A stretch of 64,000 nt of DNA from Mucilaginibacter aurantiaciroseus. GTDB taxonomy: Bacteria > Bacteroidota > Bacteroidia > Sphingobacteriales > Sphingobacteriaceae. Below, piece after piece: positions 49,246-59,608 of this stretch; positions within the stretch are counted from its first letter, which is position 1; each line of letters opens with the position of its first letter. The stretch is taken from positions 496,001-560,000 of the forward strand of contig NZ_JAMXOF010000002.1 in assembly GCF_024055595.1 (NCBI RefSeq). Direction: 5' to 3'. Under the pieces are notes generated by a model. The model was not told where the DNA came from. It saw only the letters and a list, made by a program, of their open reading frames with translations, and did not search any database. The position numbers and the translations under genes were made by a program.

Positions 49246-50177
49246 TGCAAAAAGTATTGTTAACAGGAGGGCATGGTTTTTTAGGTAACGAAATTTATAA
49301 GTATCTTAAAACCGATCGTGATGTCAGTGTTTTAACTTTAGGAAGAAGTGTAAATAATGATATAATTGCTGACGTTAGCAGTAGTTCTCTTTCGCTTCCG
49401 TCTGATATTAATATTGTAGTTCATGTAGCTGGTAAGGCACATTCTATTCCGAAAACGCCCACCGAAATACAGGAGTTTATAGATGTTAATTTTCAAGGAA
49501 CAAAAAACCTGTGCGAAGCATTACAAAATAGGGCCAAGGCTCTAAAAAGCTTTATATTCATCAGTACCGTTGCCGTATACGGATTAAATAGCGGTAAACT
49601 GATTACCGAAGACAGTCCGCTTAATGGAAATACCCCTTATGCCCGATCAAAAATAATGGCCGAAGAATTTTTGCGAAACTGGGCGAGTAGAAATGGTGTG
49701 ATATTGGGCATTTTGCGATTGCCACTTATAGCCGGGCCAAGCCCCCCGGGTAATTTGGGTGCTATGATAAATGGCATTAAAAAGGGCAAATACTTAAGTA
49801 TTGGTAAAGCAAATGCACGTAAAAGCATAGTTTGGGCCGAAGACATAGCTAAGATAATTTCAGTAATAGCTAACAAAGGTGGTATATATAATCTTACAGA
49901 TGGTTACCATCCTTCTTTTAACGAACTTGAAAAAGCAATTTCTAAGGCCTTGAAAAAACCATATCCTCCAAAAATTTCGCTATTCTTGGCTCGGTTTATA
50001 GCTAGGTTAGGTGATCTTATAGGCAGTAAATCCCCAATAAACTCAAGTAAATTAAGTAAAGTTTTGTCAACATTAACTTTTAGTGATAATAAGGCCAGAG
50101 AAGAATTGGGGTGGAATCCCACAACTGTTTTAGACAAAATTTATTTAATTATCAATAGCAATAATTTAAGTAAATGA
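49245..50177 (+). CDS. NAD-dependent sugar reductase/epimerase (WbpV/WbpK-like)
   Basis: 311-aa extended SDR. KVLLTGGHGFLGNEIYKYL, then STVAVYG and catalytic YARSK. Encoded directly upstream of a WecA/WbpL-type transferase, it resembles the reductases that turn the WbpM-type 4-keto product into UDP-QuiNAc or UDP-FucNAc. Which of the two is not decidable here. ATG at 49245 overlaps the previous stop by one base. Confidence 0.82.
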   Translation: MQKVLLTGGHGFLGNEIYKYLKTDRDVSVLTLGRSVNNDIIADVSSSSLSLPSDINIVVHVAGKAHSIPKTPTEIQEFIDVNFQGTKNLCEALQNRAKALKSFIFISTVAVYGLNSGKLITEDSPLNGNTPYARSKIMAEEFLRNWASRNGVILGILRLPLIAGPSPPGNLGAMINGIKKGKYLSIGKANARKSIVWAEDIAKIISVIANKGGIYNLTDGYHPSFNELEKAISKALKKPYPPKISLFLARFIARLGDLIGSKSPINSSKLSKVLSTLTFSDNKAREELGWNPTTVLDKIYLIINSNNLSK

Positions 50178-51130
50178 TTTACCTTGTCTTATTTTTAGTT
50201 CTTTTAGTTTTGATGCTTTTATATTTCCGCATCGCAGATCATTACAATATTGTCGACCATCCCAATGAACGAAGCTCCCATAGCGAAGTAACCATTCGCG
50301 GAGGTGGAGTTATATTTGCTATAGCTATTATTTTCGCCGTGTTAATGCACTCCGTTTATTGGTTGCCTGGTTTAGGTTTACTTATGATAAGTGTTATAAG
50401 TTTTATTGACGATAGGATAAACCTGTCAAGCAGGTTAAGGGTAATGGTGCATGTAGCAGCGGTAACGCTAATGTTTATGTTTTTGCAACTATTTATGCTA
50501 CATTTTTACGTATGTATAGTGCTGTATATTATCGCTATAGGTATTATAAATATGTACAATTTTATGGATGGTATAAACGGTATTACCGGGATATATACTC
50601 TTGTTTTACTTGCAGGCTTACAATATGTTAATTTAAATATGCAACCTTTTATAGAGGCCGATCTTATATGGTTGCCAATGCTGGCCAGCGTTGTTTTCTT
50701 ATTTTTTAATTTTCGCAAAAGGGCAAAATGCTTTGCTGGGGATGTTGGCAGCGTTGCAATTGCATTTTGGCTTGTTTTTTTATTATTCAGGTTGATACAG
50801 GTAAGCGGTAACTTTACTTACATTTTGTTTTTATCTGTTTACGGGGTTGATGCCGTCTTAACTGTAGTTCACAGGCTAATACTAAAACAAAATATTTTTC
50901 AGGCGCATCGCCTTCATTTTTATCAAGTACTTGTTAACGAGCAAAAGATGCCGCATTTGTTTGTAGCAGTAAGTTATGCTCTTATCCAATTATTAATTAT
51001 TGCGCTTATTATTTTATACAAAGACGCTTCAGTAATATTAGTCTTTATTGCGGTTGTTGCACCGCTTGCTATTTTATATATCGCAATAAAACCGCGATTA
51101 ATGATAACAAGAATACAAGCTTTTAAATAG
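50174..51130 (+). CDS. undecaprenyl-phosphate HexNAc-1-phosphate transferase (WecA/WbpL/MraY family)
   Basis: 318-aa polytopic membrane enzyme (about 10 spans) starting repeat-unit synthesis on the lipid carrier. Conserved sites are SFIDDRINL, the YNFMDGINGITG catalytic loop, GDVGS and HRLHFYQVL. Starts within the previous gene by ATGA overlap. Last gene of the contiguous operon; probable substrate is the QuiNAc/FucNAc nucleotide from the adjacent reductase. Confidence 0.9.
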   Translation: MIYLVLFLVLLVLMLLYFRIADHYNIVDHPNERSSHSEVTIRGGGVIFAIAIIFAVLMHSVYWLPGLGLLMISVISFIDDRINLSSRLRVMVHVAAVTLMFMFLQLFMLHFYVCIVLYIIAIGIINMYNFMDGINGITGIYTLVLLAGLQYVNLNMQPFIEADLIWLPMLASVVFLFFNFRKRAKCFAGDVGSVAIAFWLVFLLFRLIQVSGNFTYILFLSVYGVDAVLTVVHRLILKQNIFQAHRLHFYQVLVNEQKMPHLFVAVSYALIQLLIIALIILYKDASVILVFIAVVAPLAILYIAIKPRLMITRIQAFK

Positions 51131-51478
51131 ATGTTTATGATAATTCCAAAATACAGGTAATATTTTTTTGTTAGCTACCGGAAATTGTCATTTATTTATT
51201 TAATTAATTTATATTTGTGATGGTCACAACTAATTTCCCCCGATTGTGTTGTAAACACAGATTGCATTATTTTTTATTTAATTTGCGACTTTTAGATGTA
51301 AGCCAAAAACAAGCGTTCAATATGCTCATAGTTTATGTTTAATTTTATAACATAATCATTAATTTGACGATAATTAAATCCGCGTAACAAATTATTACAA
51401 GTTTGTGCCCAGTGTAAAAAAGTTTGATCAGAAAGTTTAACTATTAAATTTGCTTCTCTACCTACAACAAAAATACTT
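51131..51478 (+). other. 348-base AT-rich gap before the WbpM-like gene
   Basis: No supported protein gene. It holds a TATATTTG box at 51210-51217 (possible early promoter), a small TGTGTT-gta-AACACA dyad near 51246-51260, and the strong promoter at 51423-51452. A minus-strand 85-codon frame (51292-51549) has no homology I recognise and overlaps the real gene. Confidence 0.6.
51423..51452 (+). promoter_or_regulatory. promoter of the WbpM-like gene
   Basis: TTTG (51423-51426) and TAAATTTG (51445-51452) spaced by 18 bases, 26 bases before the ATG. A near-ideal Bacteroidota promoter. Confidence 0.8.
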
Positions 51479-53425
51479 ATGAAAAAATATTTGCTTTTCA
51501 GTAAGGTAGTACCACGGTGGATAATAATGTTACTGGACTTTGTTATCATAACATGGTCTTTCGCTTCATCTTACCTCATCGTAAACCGCTTCGAGTTTTC
51601 TAATATATTACGGGGATATTTTTTTATTTATACAGGCATTTATTGTATAATAGCTGCAATTGTTATGTTTTTAATGCGGGTTCATATAGGGCTTATCAGG
51701 TATTCTAACACAAGGGATGTATTACGCATTTTTGGTTCGGTATTTATTAGCAGCTTGGTTTACATTATAATTATTACTCTATGGGTTAAACCGGTGTTGG
51801 CAATTAATTCTGCAACTATAAATTTGGTGTTGTTGGTTAATTTCTCGGTGTCCAGTACGTTACTTATCCTTTTACGGAGCGCTGTAAAAAGTGCGTTCAA
51901 CTATATCAACAATTATTCGAGCTCAAAAAAAACATCCGTACTTATCTACGGGTCGGATACCAGCGCAGTGCTTGTTAAGCAGGCTTTAGAGGCCAGCGCC
52001 AAAACCAATTTTGTTATTGTGGGCTTTGTGGATGCCGATACAAACAAAATCAACAAAGAGATCCAGCAGGTAAGGGTTTATGATATTAATAAACTTGCCA
52101 AACTAAAGGAAAAGCGTGCCATCGATAAGATGATCATCATGAACCATCATTTGGATGAGCAATCTAAAAAAACAGCCCTTGAGGCTTGCCTTGCATTGGG
52201 TATACAGGTATTAACCGTGCCGCCGTCAGATCAATGGATTTATGGCAAGCTTAATATGCAGCAAATTAAAGATCTTAAAATTGAGGACTTGCTGCAGCGT
52301 AAAACTATACAAATTGATACCACACGTATATCTGAAGATTTGCAAGGTAAACGTGTGTTAATTACAGGTGCGGCCGGTTCTATTGGTTCAGAGATCGTTC
52401 AGCAGGTATTGCAATATAAACCGGCAATGGTCATTCTTTGCGACCAGGCCGAATCGCCTTTGCATGATATCCGTTTAGAGGTTGAAGAAAAATTTGAGCA
52501 GGTACCGGTTAAAATCTTTATTGGAGATATCCGTAACTACTACCGCATGCAAAAATTATTTTCTGAGTATAAACCGGAGGTTGTTTACCATGCTGCTGCT
52601 TACAAGCACGTGCCGATGATGGAAGAAAACCCGTCTGAAGCGGTTAGGGCGAACGTACTGGGTACAAAAAATATTGCTGACTTATCAGTTGCGTTTGGTG
52701 TACATAAGTTTGTGATGGTATCAACTGATAAAGCGGTTAATCCGTCAAATATAATGGGTACCACCAAGCGTATTGCTGAGATCTATATCCAGTCGCTTAA
52801 AGATAATCCTATCAATAAAGGTACCGCATTTATAACTACCCGTTTTGGTAACGTATTGGGTTCAAACGGTTCGGTTATTCCACGCTTTAGGGCGCAGATC
52901 CAAAAAGGCGGGCCTATTACCGTAACCCATCCGGAAATTACCCGTTACTTCATGACCATACCCGAAGCCGTGCATTTGGTATTGGAAGCGGGTACCATGG
53001 GTACAGGTGGCGAGATCTTTATCTTTGATATGGGCGAACCCGTTAAAATCGTCGACCTGGCGCTTAAAATGATAAAACTTGCAGGCTTACAGCCCGAGCG
53101 TGATATTAAGATTGTTTATTCGGGCCTGCGACCGGGCGAGAAGCTTTACGAGGAACTACTAAATCAAGGCGAGCACACCATGCCAACCCACCACGAGAAG
53201 ATAAAGATCTCTGAAGTGATATCTTACCCTTATAAAAAGGTTATAGAGGACATTAACGAACTTATTTTGTTGAACCAGCAAAATGATGATATGGCGATGG
53301 TAAATAAAATGAAAGAGATTGTTCCTGAATTTATCAGCAAAAATTCTCAATTCGAAGGCCTTGATAACAAGCCTGCTCCGCCTGTACAGATAGAGGTTAA
53401 AAAGCTAAGGGCATTACAAAACTAA
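51479..53425 (+). CDS. membrane-anchored UDP-sugar 4,6-dehydratase (WbpM/CapD/PglF-like)
   Basis: 648 aa. Four N-terminal membrane helices (about 15-130), a first Rossmann-like domain, and a C-terminal SDR dehydratase domain with ITGAAGSIGSEIVQQ. The active site is Ser415-Met426-Lys430 (STDKAVNPSNIMGTTKR), the Met form of WbpM. Converts UDP-GlcNAc to the 4-keto-6-deoxy sugar used for QuiNAc/FucNAc or bacillosamine. Own promoter, separate from the long operon. Confidence 0.92.
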   Translation: MKKYLLFSKVVPRWIIMLLDFVIITWSFASSYLIVNRFEFSNILRGYFFIYTGIYCIIAAIVMFLMRVHIGLIRYSNTRDVLRIFGSVFISSLVYIIIITLWVKPVLAINSATINLVLLVNFSVSSTLLILLRSAVKSAFNYINNYSSSKKTSVLIYGSDTSAVLVKQALEASAKTNFVIVGFVDADTNKINKEIQQVRVYDINKLAKLKEKRAIDKMIIMNHHLDEQSKKTALEACLALGIQVLTVPPSDQWIYGKLNMQQIKDLKIEDLLQRKTIQIDTTRISEDLQGKRVLITGAAGSIGSEIVQQVLQYKPAMVILCDQAESPLHDIRLEVEEKFEQVPVKIFIGDIRNYYRMQKLFSEYKPEVVYHAAAYKHVPMMEENPSEAVRANVLGTKNIADLSVAFGVHKFVMVSTDKAVNPSNIMGTTKRIAEIYIQSLKDNPINKGTAFITTRFGNVLGSNGSVIPRFRAQIQKGGPITVTHPEITRYFMTIPEAVHLVLEAGTMGTGGEIFIFDMGEPVKIVDLALKMIKLAGLQPERDIKIVYSGLRPGEKLYEELLNQGEHTMPTHHEKIKISEVISYPYKKVIEDINELILLNQQNDDMAMVNKMKEIVPEFISKNSQFEGLDNKPAPPVQIEVKKLRALQN

Positions 53426-53530
53426 GTAATTTTTATCTCGCGCTGTAGCTCAGTACGGCCCGTCATTTATCTAATCTGATTTTATTGAGTATTATTGCAA
53501 TACAAATAGTACCCCGAGCTATCACAGCTT

Positions 53531-54466
53531 ATGAAAAGTATTGCCCAAAAAGTATTTGATATAGAAATAGCGTCGCTGCAGTATGTGGCATCGATGATCG
53601 ACGAGCAATTTAGCCAGGCTGTTGAATCTATACTGGAGTCAAAAGGCCGTTTAGTTGTTTGCGGAATGGGCAAATCCGGCCATATCAGCCGTAAGATCTC
53701 TGCAACTTTTACCAGCACAGGCACTCCAAGTTTCTTTATGCATCCCGCCGAAGCTTTCCATGGCGATTTGGGAATGATAAGCGCCGATGACGTGGTGGTA
53801 TTGGTATCCTACTCCGGCGAAACCGAAGAGGTGCTGAAAATTGTTCCATATCTGCAATACAATAAAAACACTTTTATAGCTATAACAGGCAACGCCAAAT
53901 CTACATTGGCTATCAATGCTAACTACCATTTAAATGTTTGCGTTAAGCAGGAGGCTTGCCCGCTGGAGTTAGCGCCTACATCATCAACTACAGCTACATT
54001 GGTTATGGGCGATGCCCTGGCAGTAGCGCTTATGACCGCGAGGGATTTTTCACCGGCAGATTTTGCACGTTTTCATCCCGGAGGCAGGCTTGGCCGCAAA
54101 TTATTGGTGAGAGTAAAAGATCTGATGCGTACCGATAAACTTCCGTTTATTGACAGTAGTGCAACGTTTACGCAATTAGTGTTGCAAATGAGCGAAGGTA
54201 AATTAGGAATGGTGATAGTAGGCACGCCCGATAAAGTAGCAGGTGTAATAACCGATGGTGACCTGCGACGGGGCTTTGTAAAGTATGAAGACATCCATCA
54301 TTTGCCAATTACGGATCTGATGAATACTAATCCCCGAATAATAAACGAGCATGAGTTGGTTTATGACGCGGAGGAATTGATGATGGAACGCAAAATAACC
54401 ACTCTGTTGGTACACAATGATGATAATACTCTAACGGGGGTTTACCAGATATTTAACCAGGCTTAG
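53531..54466 (+). CDS. kdsD: arabinose-5-phosphate isomerase
   Basis: 311-aa KpsF/GutQ family enzyme making arabinose 5-phosphate, the Kdo precursor. N-terminal SIS domain (VVCGMGKSGHISRKISATFTS, SYSGETEE, MGDALAVALM) followed by two CBS domains ending NTLTGVYQIF. Four-base gap to kdsB, completing an isomerase-cytidylyltransferase-synthase trio. Confidence 0.93.
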   Translation: MKSIAQKVFDIEIASLQYVASMIDEQFSQAVESILESKGRLVVCGMGKSGHISRKISATFTSTGTPSFFMHPAEAFHGDLGMISADDVVVLVSYSGETEEVLKIVPYLQYNKNTFIAITGNAKSTLAINANYHLNVCVKQEACPLELAPTSSTTATLVMGDALAVALMTARDFSPADFARFHPGGRLGRKLLVRVKDLMRTDKLPFIDSSATFTQLVLQMSEGKLGMVIVGTPDKVAGVITDGDLRRGFVKYEDIHHLPITDLMNTNPRIINEHELVYDAEELMMERKITTLLVHNDDNTLTGVYQIFNQA

Positions 54467-54470
54467 CAAG

Positions 54471-55211
54471 ATGAAGGCAATCATAGTTATACCCGCCAGG
54501 TTAAAGTCGACCCGATTACCCCGCAAAATGCTGCTTGATTTGGGTGGAAAACCCGTGATACAACGCGTTTACGAAGCCTGTTTAAAAGCAACCCTTCATC
54601 ACGAAATTTGGATAGCTGTTGACAGTGATGAGGTGTTTAACGTTTGCAAAACGTTTACTCCAAACGTACTCATGACCAAAGAGGAGCATCCAAGTGGTAC
54701 AGATCGTATTGCGGAAGTGATTGAAACCGTGCCCTGCGATATGGTTGTGAACGTACAGGGCGACGAACCTTTTTTTGATGCCGGCATCATCGACAGGTTA
54801 ATAACCGCCCTGCAGCAAAGCGATGCCGTTATGGCAAGTGTTTGCGCGCCGGTACAGGATGTAGCCGAACTAAACAACCCAAACCTTGTTAAGATTATTA
54901 CCGATGTGAATGGCAATGCTATTTATTTTTCAAGGTTCGCTATTCCGTTTTCAAGGGACAAGGAAGTAGGGGACACATCGGTTTACAAAAAACATATGGG
55001 GGTGTATGCTTATAAGGCATCATTCCTGAAAGAATTTATTACTATGCCAGTATCGTTTTTAGAGAGCACCGAAAAATTGGAGCAGTTAAGGGCGATTGAG
55101 AACGGCTATAAAATTAAAATGATTGAAGTGAAAGGTATCGAGAAGGGGATAGACACCCCCGAAGACCTTGAGCTTGCACGTAAAAAGATAAAAGACAATG
55201 GCATTATATAA
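54471..55211 (+). CDS. kdsB: 3-deoxy-manno-octulosonate cytidylyltransferase
   Basis: 246-aa enzyme making CMP-Kdo for lipid A core. N-terminal IPARLKSTRLPRKMLLDLGGKPVI and NVQGDEPFFDAGIID are diagnostic; C-terminal EKLEQLRAIENGYKIKMIEV is typical. ATG follows the kdsD stop by 4 bases, and the end overlaps kdsA by 14 bases. Confidence 0.95.
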   Translation: MKAIIVIPARLKSTRLPRKMLLDLGGKPVIQRVYEACLKATLHHEIWIAVDSDEVFNVCKTFTPNVLMTKEEHPSGTDRIAEVIETVPCDMVVNVQGDEPFFDAGIIDRLITALQQSDAVMASVCAPVQDVAELNNPNLVKIITDVNGNAIYFSRFAIPFSRDKEVGDTSVYKKHMGVYAYKASFLKEFITMPVSFLESTEKLEQLRAIENGYKIKMIEVKGIEKGIDTPEDLELARKKIKDNGII

Positions 55212-55977
55212 CGACATCACCCAAAAACCTTTTTTTATTGTTGGCCCATGCGTAATGGAGAATCAGGAACTGCTTTATACGGTAGCCGAAAAGGTTGCCG
55301 AGATTGGTGCCAAATACCCGGTTACGGTGGTTTTTAAATCATCGTTTGATAAGGCAAACCGTACCAGCGTAAGCGCTTACCGCGGGCCGGGTTTAGCAAA
55401 AGGCATGGAGATGCTGAACAAAGTAAAGGAGAAATTCAACCTGCCTGTTACTACAGATATCCACGAACCATTCCAGGCTGCAGCATGCGCAGAGGTAGTA
55501 GATATCTTGCAGATCCCGGCATTCCTTTGCCGCCAAACAGATCTGTTGGTAGCAGCTGCCGAAACCGGTAAAATTGTAAATGTTAAAAAAGCACAGTTTC
55601 TATCCGGTCAGGATATGTTTTACCCTGCGCAAAAAGTAAAAGAAAGCGGTAATGACCAGATCATCCTTACCGAGCGCGGTAATTCATTTGGTTACAATAA
55701 CCTGGTAGTTGATTTTAGGAACGTTGCCGATATGCTGGAGTTTGGTTATCCTGTTTGTATGGATTGTACCCACTCGGTACAGCGCCCGGGCGGTGCAGGT
55801 GGTAAAACCGGCGGCGATCGTAAATTTGTACCCGGCATGGCGCACGCTGCAAAAGCATTCGGTGCCAGCGGTTATTTTATAGAAACTCACACTGACCCGG
55901 ATCATGCGATGAGTGATGGTCCTAATATGCTTTACCTTAAAGATTTGGAAGAGCTTATTAAATCGTTGATAAACTAA
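55198..55977 (+). CDS. kdsA: 3-deoxy-8-phosphooctulonate synthase
   Basis: 259-aa DAHP-synthase-fold enzyme condensing arabinose 5-phosphate with PEP. Motifs IVGPCVMEN, FKSSFDKANRTS, TDIHEP, VKKAQFLSGQDM and CTHSVQRPGG. Starts within kdsB. The operon provides all steps from arabinose 5-P to CMP-Kdo except the 8-P phosphatase. Confidence 0.95.
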   Translation: MALYNDITQKPFFIVGPCVMENQELLYTVAEKVAEIGAKYPVTVVFKSSFDKANRTSVSAYRGPGLAKGMEMLNKVKEKFNLPVTTDIHEPFQAAACAEVVDILQIPAFLCRQTDLLVAAAETGKIVNVKKAQFLSGQDMFYPAQKVKESGNDQIILTERGNSFGYNNLVVDFRNVADMLEFGYPVCMDCTHSVQRPGGAGGKTGGDRKFVPGMAHAAKAFGASGYFIETHTDPDHAMSDGPNMLYLKDLEELIKSLIN

Positions 55978-55985
55978 AAACCTAC

Positions 55986-56070
55986 CGTCATTGCAAGGAA
56001 CGAAGCAATTTCTTTGCTATACAGAGCTGTTCTGCCTATGTAAAGATTGCTTCGTAATCTCGTAATGACG
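55986..56070 (+). repeat. CGTCATTGC-type palindromic element
   Basis: 85-base imperfect palindrome: CGTCATTGCAAGGAACGAAG at the left, AGATTGCTTCGTAATC followed by CGTAATGACG at the right. Matches the widespread dispersed CGTCATTGCGAGGAA repeat class. Lies between convergent kdsA and the deaminase gene. Confidence 0.75.
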
Positions 56071-56082
56071 CTTGGGAGATTT

Positions 56083-56562
56083 TTAATACTCCTTCTTACT
56101 TTCCGATATCTCCCACTGCTTAAAAACGGCAAACGCCTTGGTATGCATCATTTGCACGAATGGGAGTTTGCGTTTTTCCATCGGTTTCGCTAATTCATCA
56201 TAAATAAAGTGGTCGTCGAAGCCTATATTGGCTGCATCTTTTTTGGTATTAGCGTAATATATTTTGTTGATGCGTGCCCAGTATATTGCCCCCAGGCACA
56301 TTGGGCAGGGCTCGCAACTGGTGTATATCTCGCAACCCTCTAAATTATAAGTTTCCAGCTCCTGGCATGCAAGGCGAATCACCGAAACCTCGGCATGTGC
56401 TGTGGGGTCATTGGTAGGTACAACCCTGTTTGCGCTGCGCGCTATAACCATGCCATCCTTTACTATCACTGCGCCAAACGGGCCCCCCTGCGCGTGTGTT
56501 ACGTTATATTCAGACAGGTCAATTGCCATCTGCATAAACTTTTCGTTGCCTTTGTCTTCCAT
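56083..56562 (-). CDS. guaD: nucleoside/guanine deaminase
   Basis: 159-aa CDA-fold deaminase. Zinc motif HAEV then CEPCPMCLGAIYWA; the C-terminal KKDAANIGFDDHFIYDEL segment matches GuaD of Bacillus, so guanine to xanthine is the likeliest reaction. A broader nucleoside deaminase role is possible. Separated from the upstream OmpH gene by a terminator. Confidence 0.87.
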   Translation of the reverse strand: MEDKGNEKFMQMAIDLSEYNVTHAQGGPFGAVIVKDGMVIARSANRVVPTNDPTAHAEVSVIRLACQELETYNLEGCEIYTSCEPCPMCLGAIYWARINKIYYANTKKDAANIGFDDHFIYDELAKPMEKRKLPFVQMMHTKAFAVFKQWEISESKKEY

Positions 56563-56575
56563 ATTGTTCTAAATT

Positions 56576-56604
56576 AAAAAACCCCAACTATAAGCCGGGG
56601 TTTT
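56576..56604 (-). terminator. terminator of the ompH/skp-like gene
   Basis: On the minus strand AACCCCGGC...GTTGGGGTT folds as a hairpin followed by T residues. It lies 34 bases after the OmpH stop and immediately before the deaminase gene. Confidence 0.75.
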
Positions 56605-56637
56605 AATTAATTTATATTTTGTGCATCAGCACAATTA

Positions 56638-57231
56638 TTATTTTTTGTCTTTAGCGTAAGCGTCGTTTAATCTTTTAACAACATCCTTAGTCACATCAAG
56701 GCTTGGGTCGCCGTAAAGTACTGTAGCGTTACCTTTTTGATAAGTTAAGATCATTTTGTAACCTTTTTCTTTAGCGTAGGCCTTGGTAAACTCAACCAAT
56801 TTTTCGTAAAGTTTGGTTTGTTCGCTCACCTGATCGTTTTGAACCTGTGCACCGGCATTTTGCTGATATTGTTGAAACTCCTGGCCTTTACGTTGTAAAC
56901 GTTGCTCGGTAGTGGCACGCACATCCGCAGCCATTGTAGGGGCGGCTTTTTGGTACTCAGCAATTTCGCGTTGGATAGCTTGCTGGCGCGATGCAACATC
57001 AGCCTGCGCAACTTTACCTTTATCACCAAGGCGTTTGTCCATATCCTTGATGTAATCGTATTTAGATACTAACGAATCCTGGTTAATGTAAACAATTTCA
57101 GGAGAGTCGGCAGTTGCGGTTGTAGCAGCAGCCGGCTTAGCATCTGGTTTATTTTGGTTACAAGCAAATACACCTGCAGCTATTAGTAATGCTAATACTG
57201 ATTTTGTAACAATTGAAGTCTTCATTTTCAT
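56638..57231 (-). CDS. OmpH/Skp-family periplasmic chaperone with lipoprotein signal
   Basis: About 197 aa. Start at ATG 57231 (or 57225) gives a hydrophobic signal with lipobox VFAC (Cys24). A low-complexity Ala/Thr linker follows, then IVYINQDSLVSKYDYIKDMD and a long coiled coil of Lys/Gln/Glu as in Skp/OmpH. Open frame to 57336 is not expected to be translated. Skp is normally soluble, so lipid anchoring is noteworthy. Confidence 0.82.
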   Translation of the reverse strand: MKMKTSIVTKSVLALLIAAGVFACNQNKPDAKPAAATTATADSPEIVYINQDSLVSKYDYIKDMDKRLGDKGKVAQADVASRQQAIQREIAEYQKAAPTMAADVRATTEQRLQRKGQEFQQYQQNAGAQVQNDQVSEQTKLYEKLVEFTKAYAKEKGYKMILTYQKGNATVLYGDPSLDVTKDVVKRLNDAYAKDKK

Positions 57232-57257
57232 TGGGTTTATCTTAAAAAAATTTTTGA

Positions 57258-57265
57258 CAAATATA
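57258..57265 (-). promoter_or_regulatory. possible promoter of the OmpH gene
   Basis: On the minus strand TATATTTG is an exact TAnnTTTG box, 27 bases before the OmpH start. No clear -33. Confidence 0.5.
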
Positions 57266-57377
57266 ATCTTTCGGCACAAGTTTCCTAACCATTTATTAAG
57301 ATGTTTGTTATGGATCATATTTATCCACAATCGCACTAATATTGCACATAATTCGAGTTAATGCGAAGCTAAATTCG

Positions 57378-57385
57378 TAAATTTG
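57378..57385 (+). promoter_or_regulatory. possible promoter of gyrB
   Basis: TAAATTTG, exact TAnnTTTG, 22 bases before the gyrB ATG. The -33 region is weak. Confidence 0.5.
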
Positions 57386-57401
57386 ATAGTTATTGTTTTA
57401 A

Positions 57402-59366
<1,965 letters not shown>

Positions 59367-59391
59367 GAGCATCTATTCTGCCTATGATATT

Positions 59392-59424
59392 AAAGCTTCC
59401 TGACTATACAGGAGGCTTTTTTAC
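59392..59424 (+). terminator. terminator after gyrB
   Basis: AAAGCTTCCTG (59392-59402) pairs with CAGGAGGCTTT (59409-59419), one G-T pair, followed by TTTT. Confidence 0.85.
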
Positions 59425-59556
59425 TTTTTGGATTTTATGAGCGCCTTTTTTAGCATTTTAATCACCTTTATTCGCCCTTCATTCGTCCTTTAAAGTTTCT
59501 TTTAAGTATAAAAACAGCCAAGTAAGCGATAGCATCAAAAATTATATACTTTTTTA

Positions 59557-59604
59557 TTTATATACATAGTTTTCTTATGTATATAAATATTTTTTTTATA
59601 TTTG
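59557..59604 (+). promoter_or_regulatory. PadR promoter with 12-bp dyad operator candidate
   Basis: A perfect inverted repeat TTTATATACATA/TATGTATATAAA (59557-59568, 59576-59587, 7-base spacer) is followed by TATATTTG at 59597-59604, a TAnnTTTG box. The -33 region falls inside the dyad, so binding of the encoded PadR protein would block transcription. Confidence 0.7.
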
Positions 59605-59608
59605 AATT

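Noticed and set aside
51292-51549. Minus-strand 85-codon ORF in the gap before the WbpM-like gene
   Set aside because: It overlaps the start of the real gene and its promoter, and the protein has no recognised family.
53443-53465. GCTGTAGCTCAGTACGGCCC looks like a tRNA D-arm
   Set aside because: No matching acceptor stem, anticodon arm or T-arm follows; chance resemblance in an intergenic stretch.
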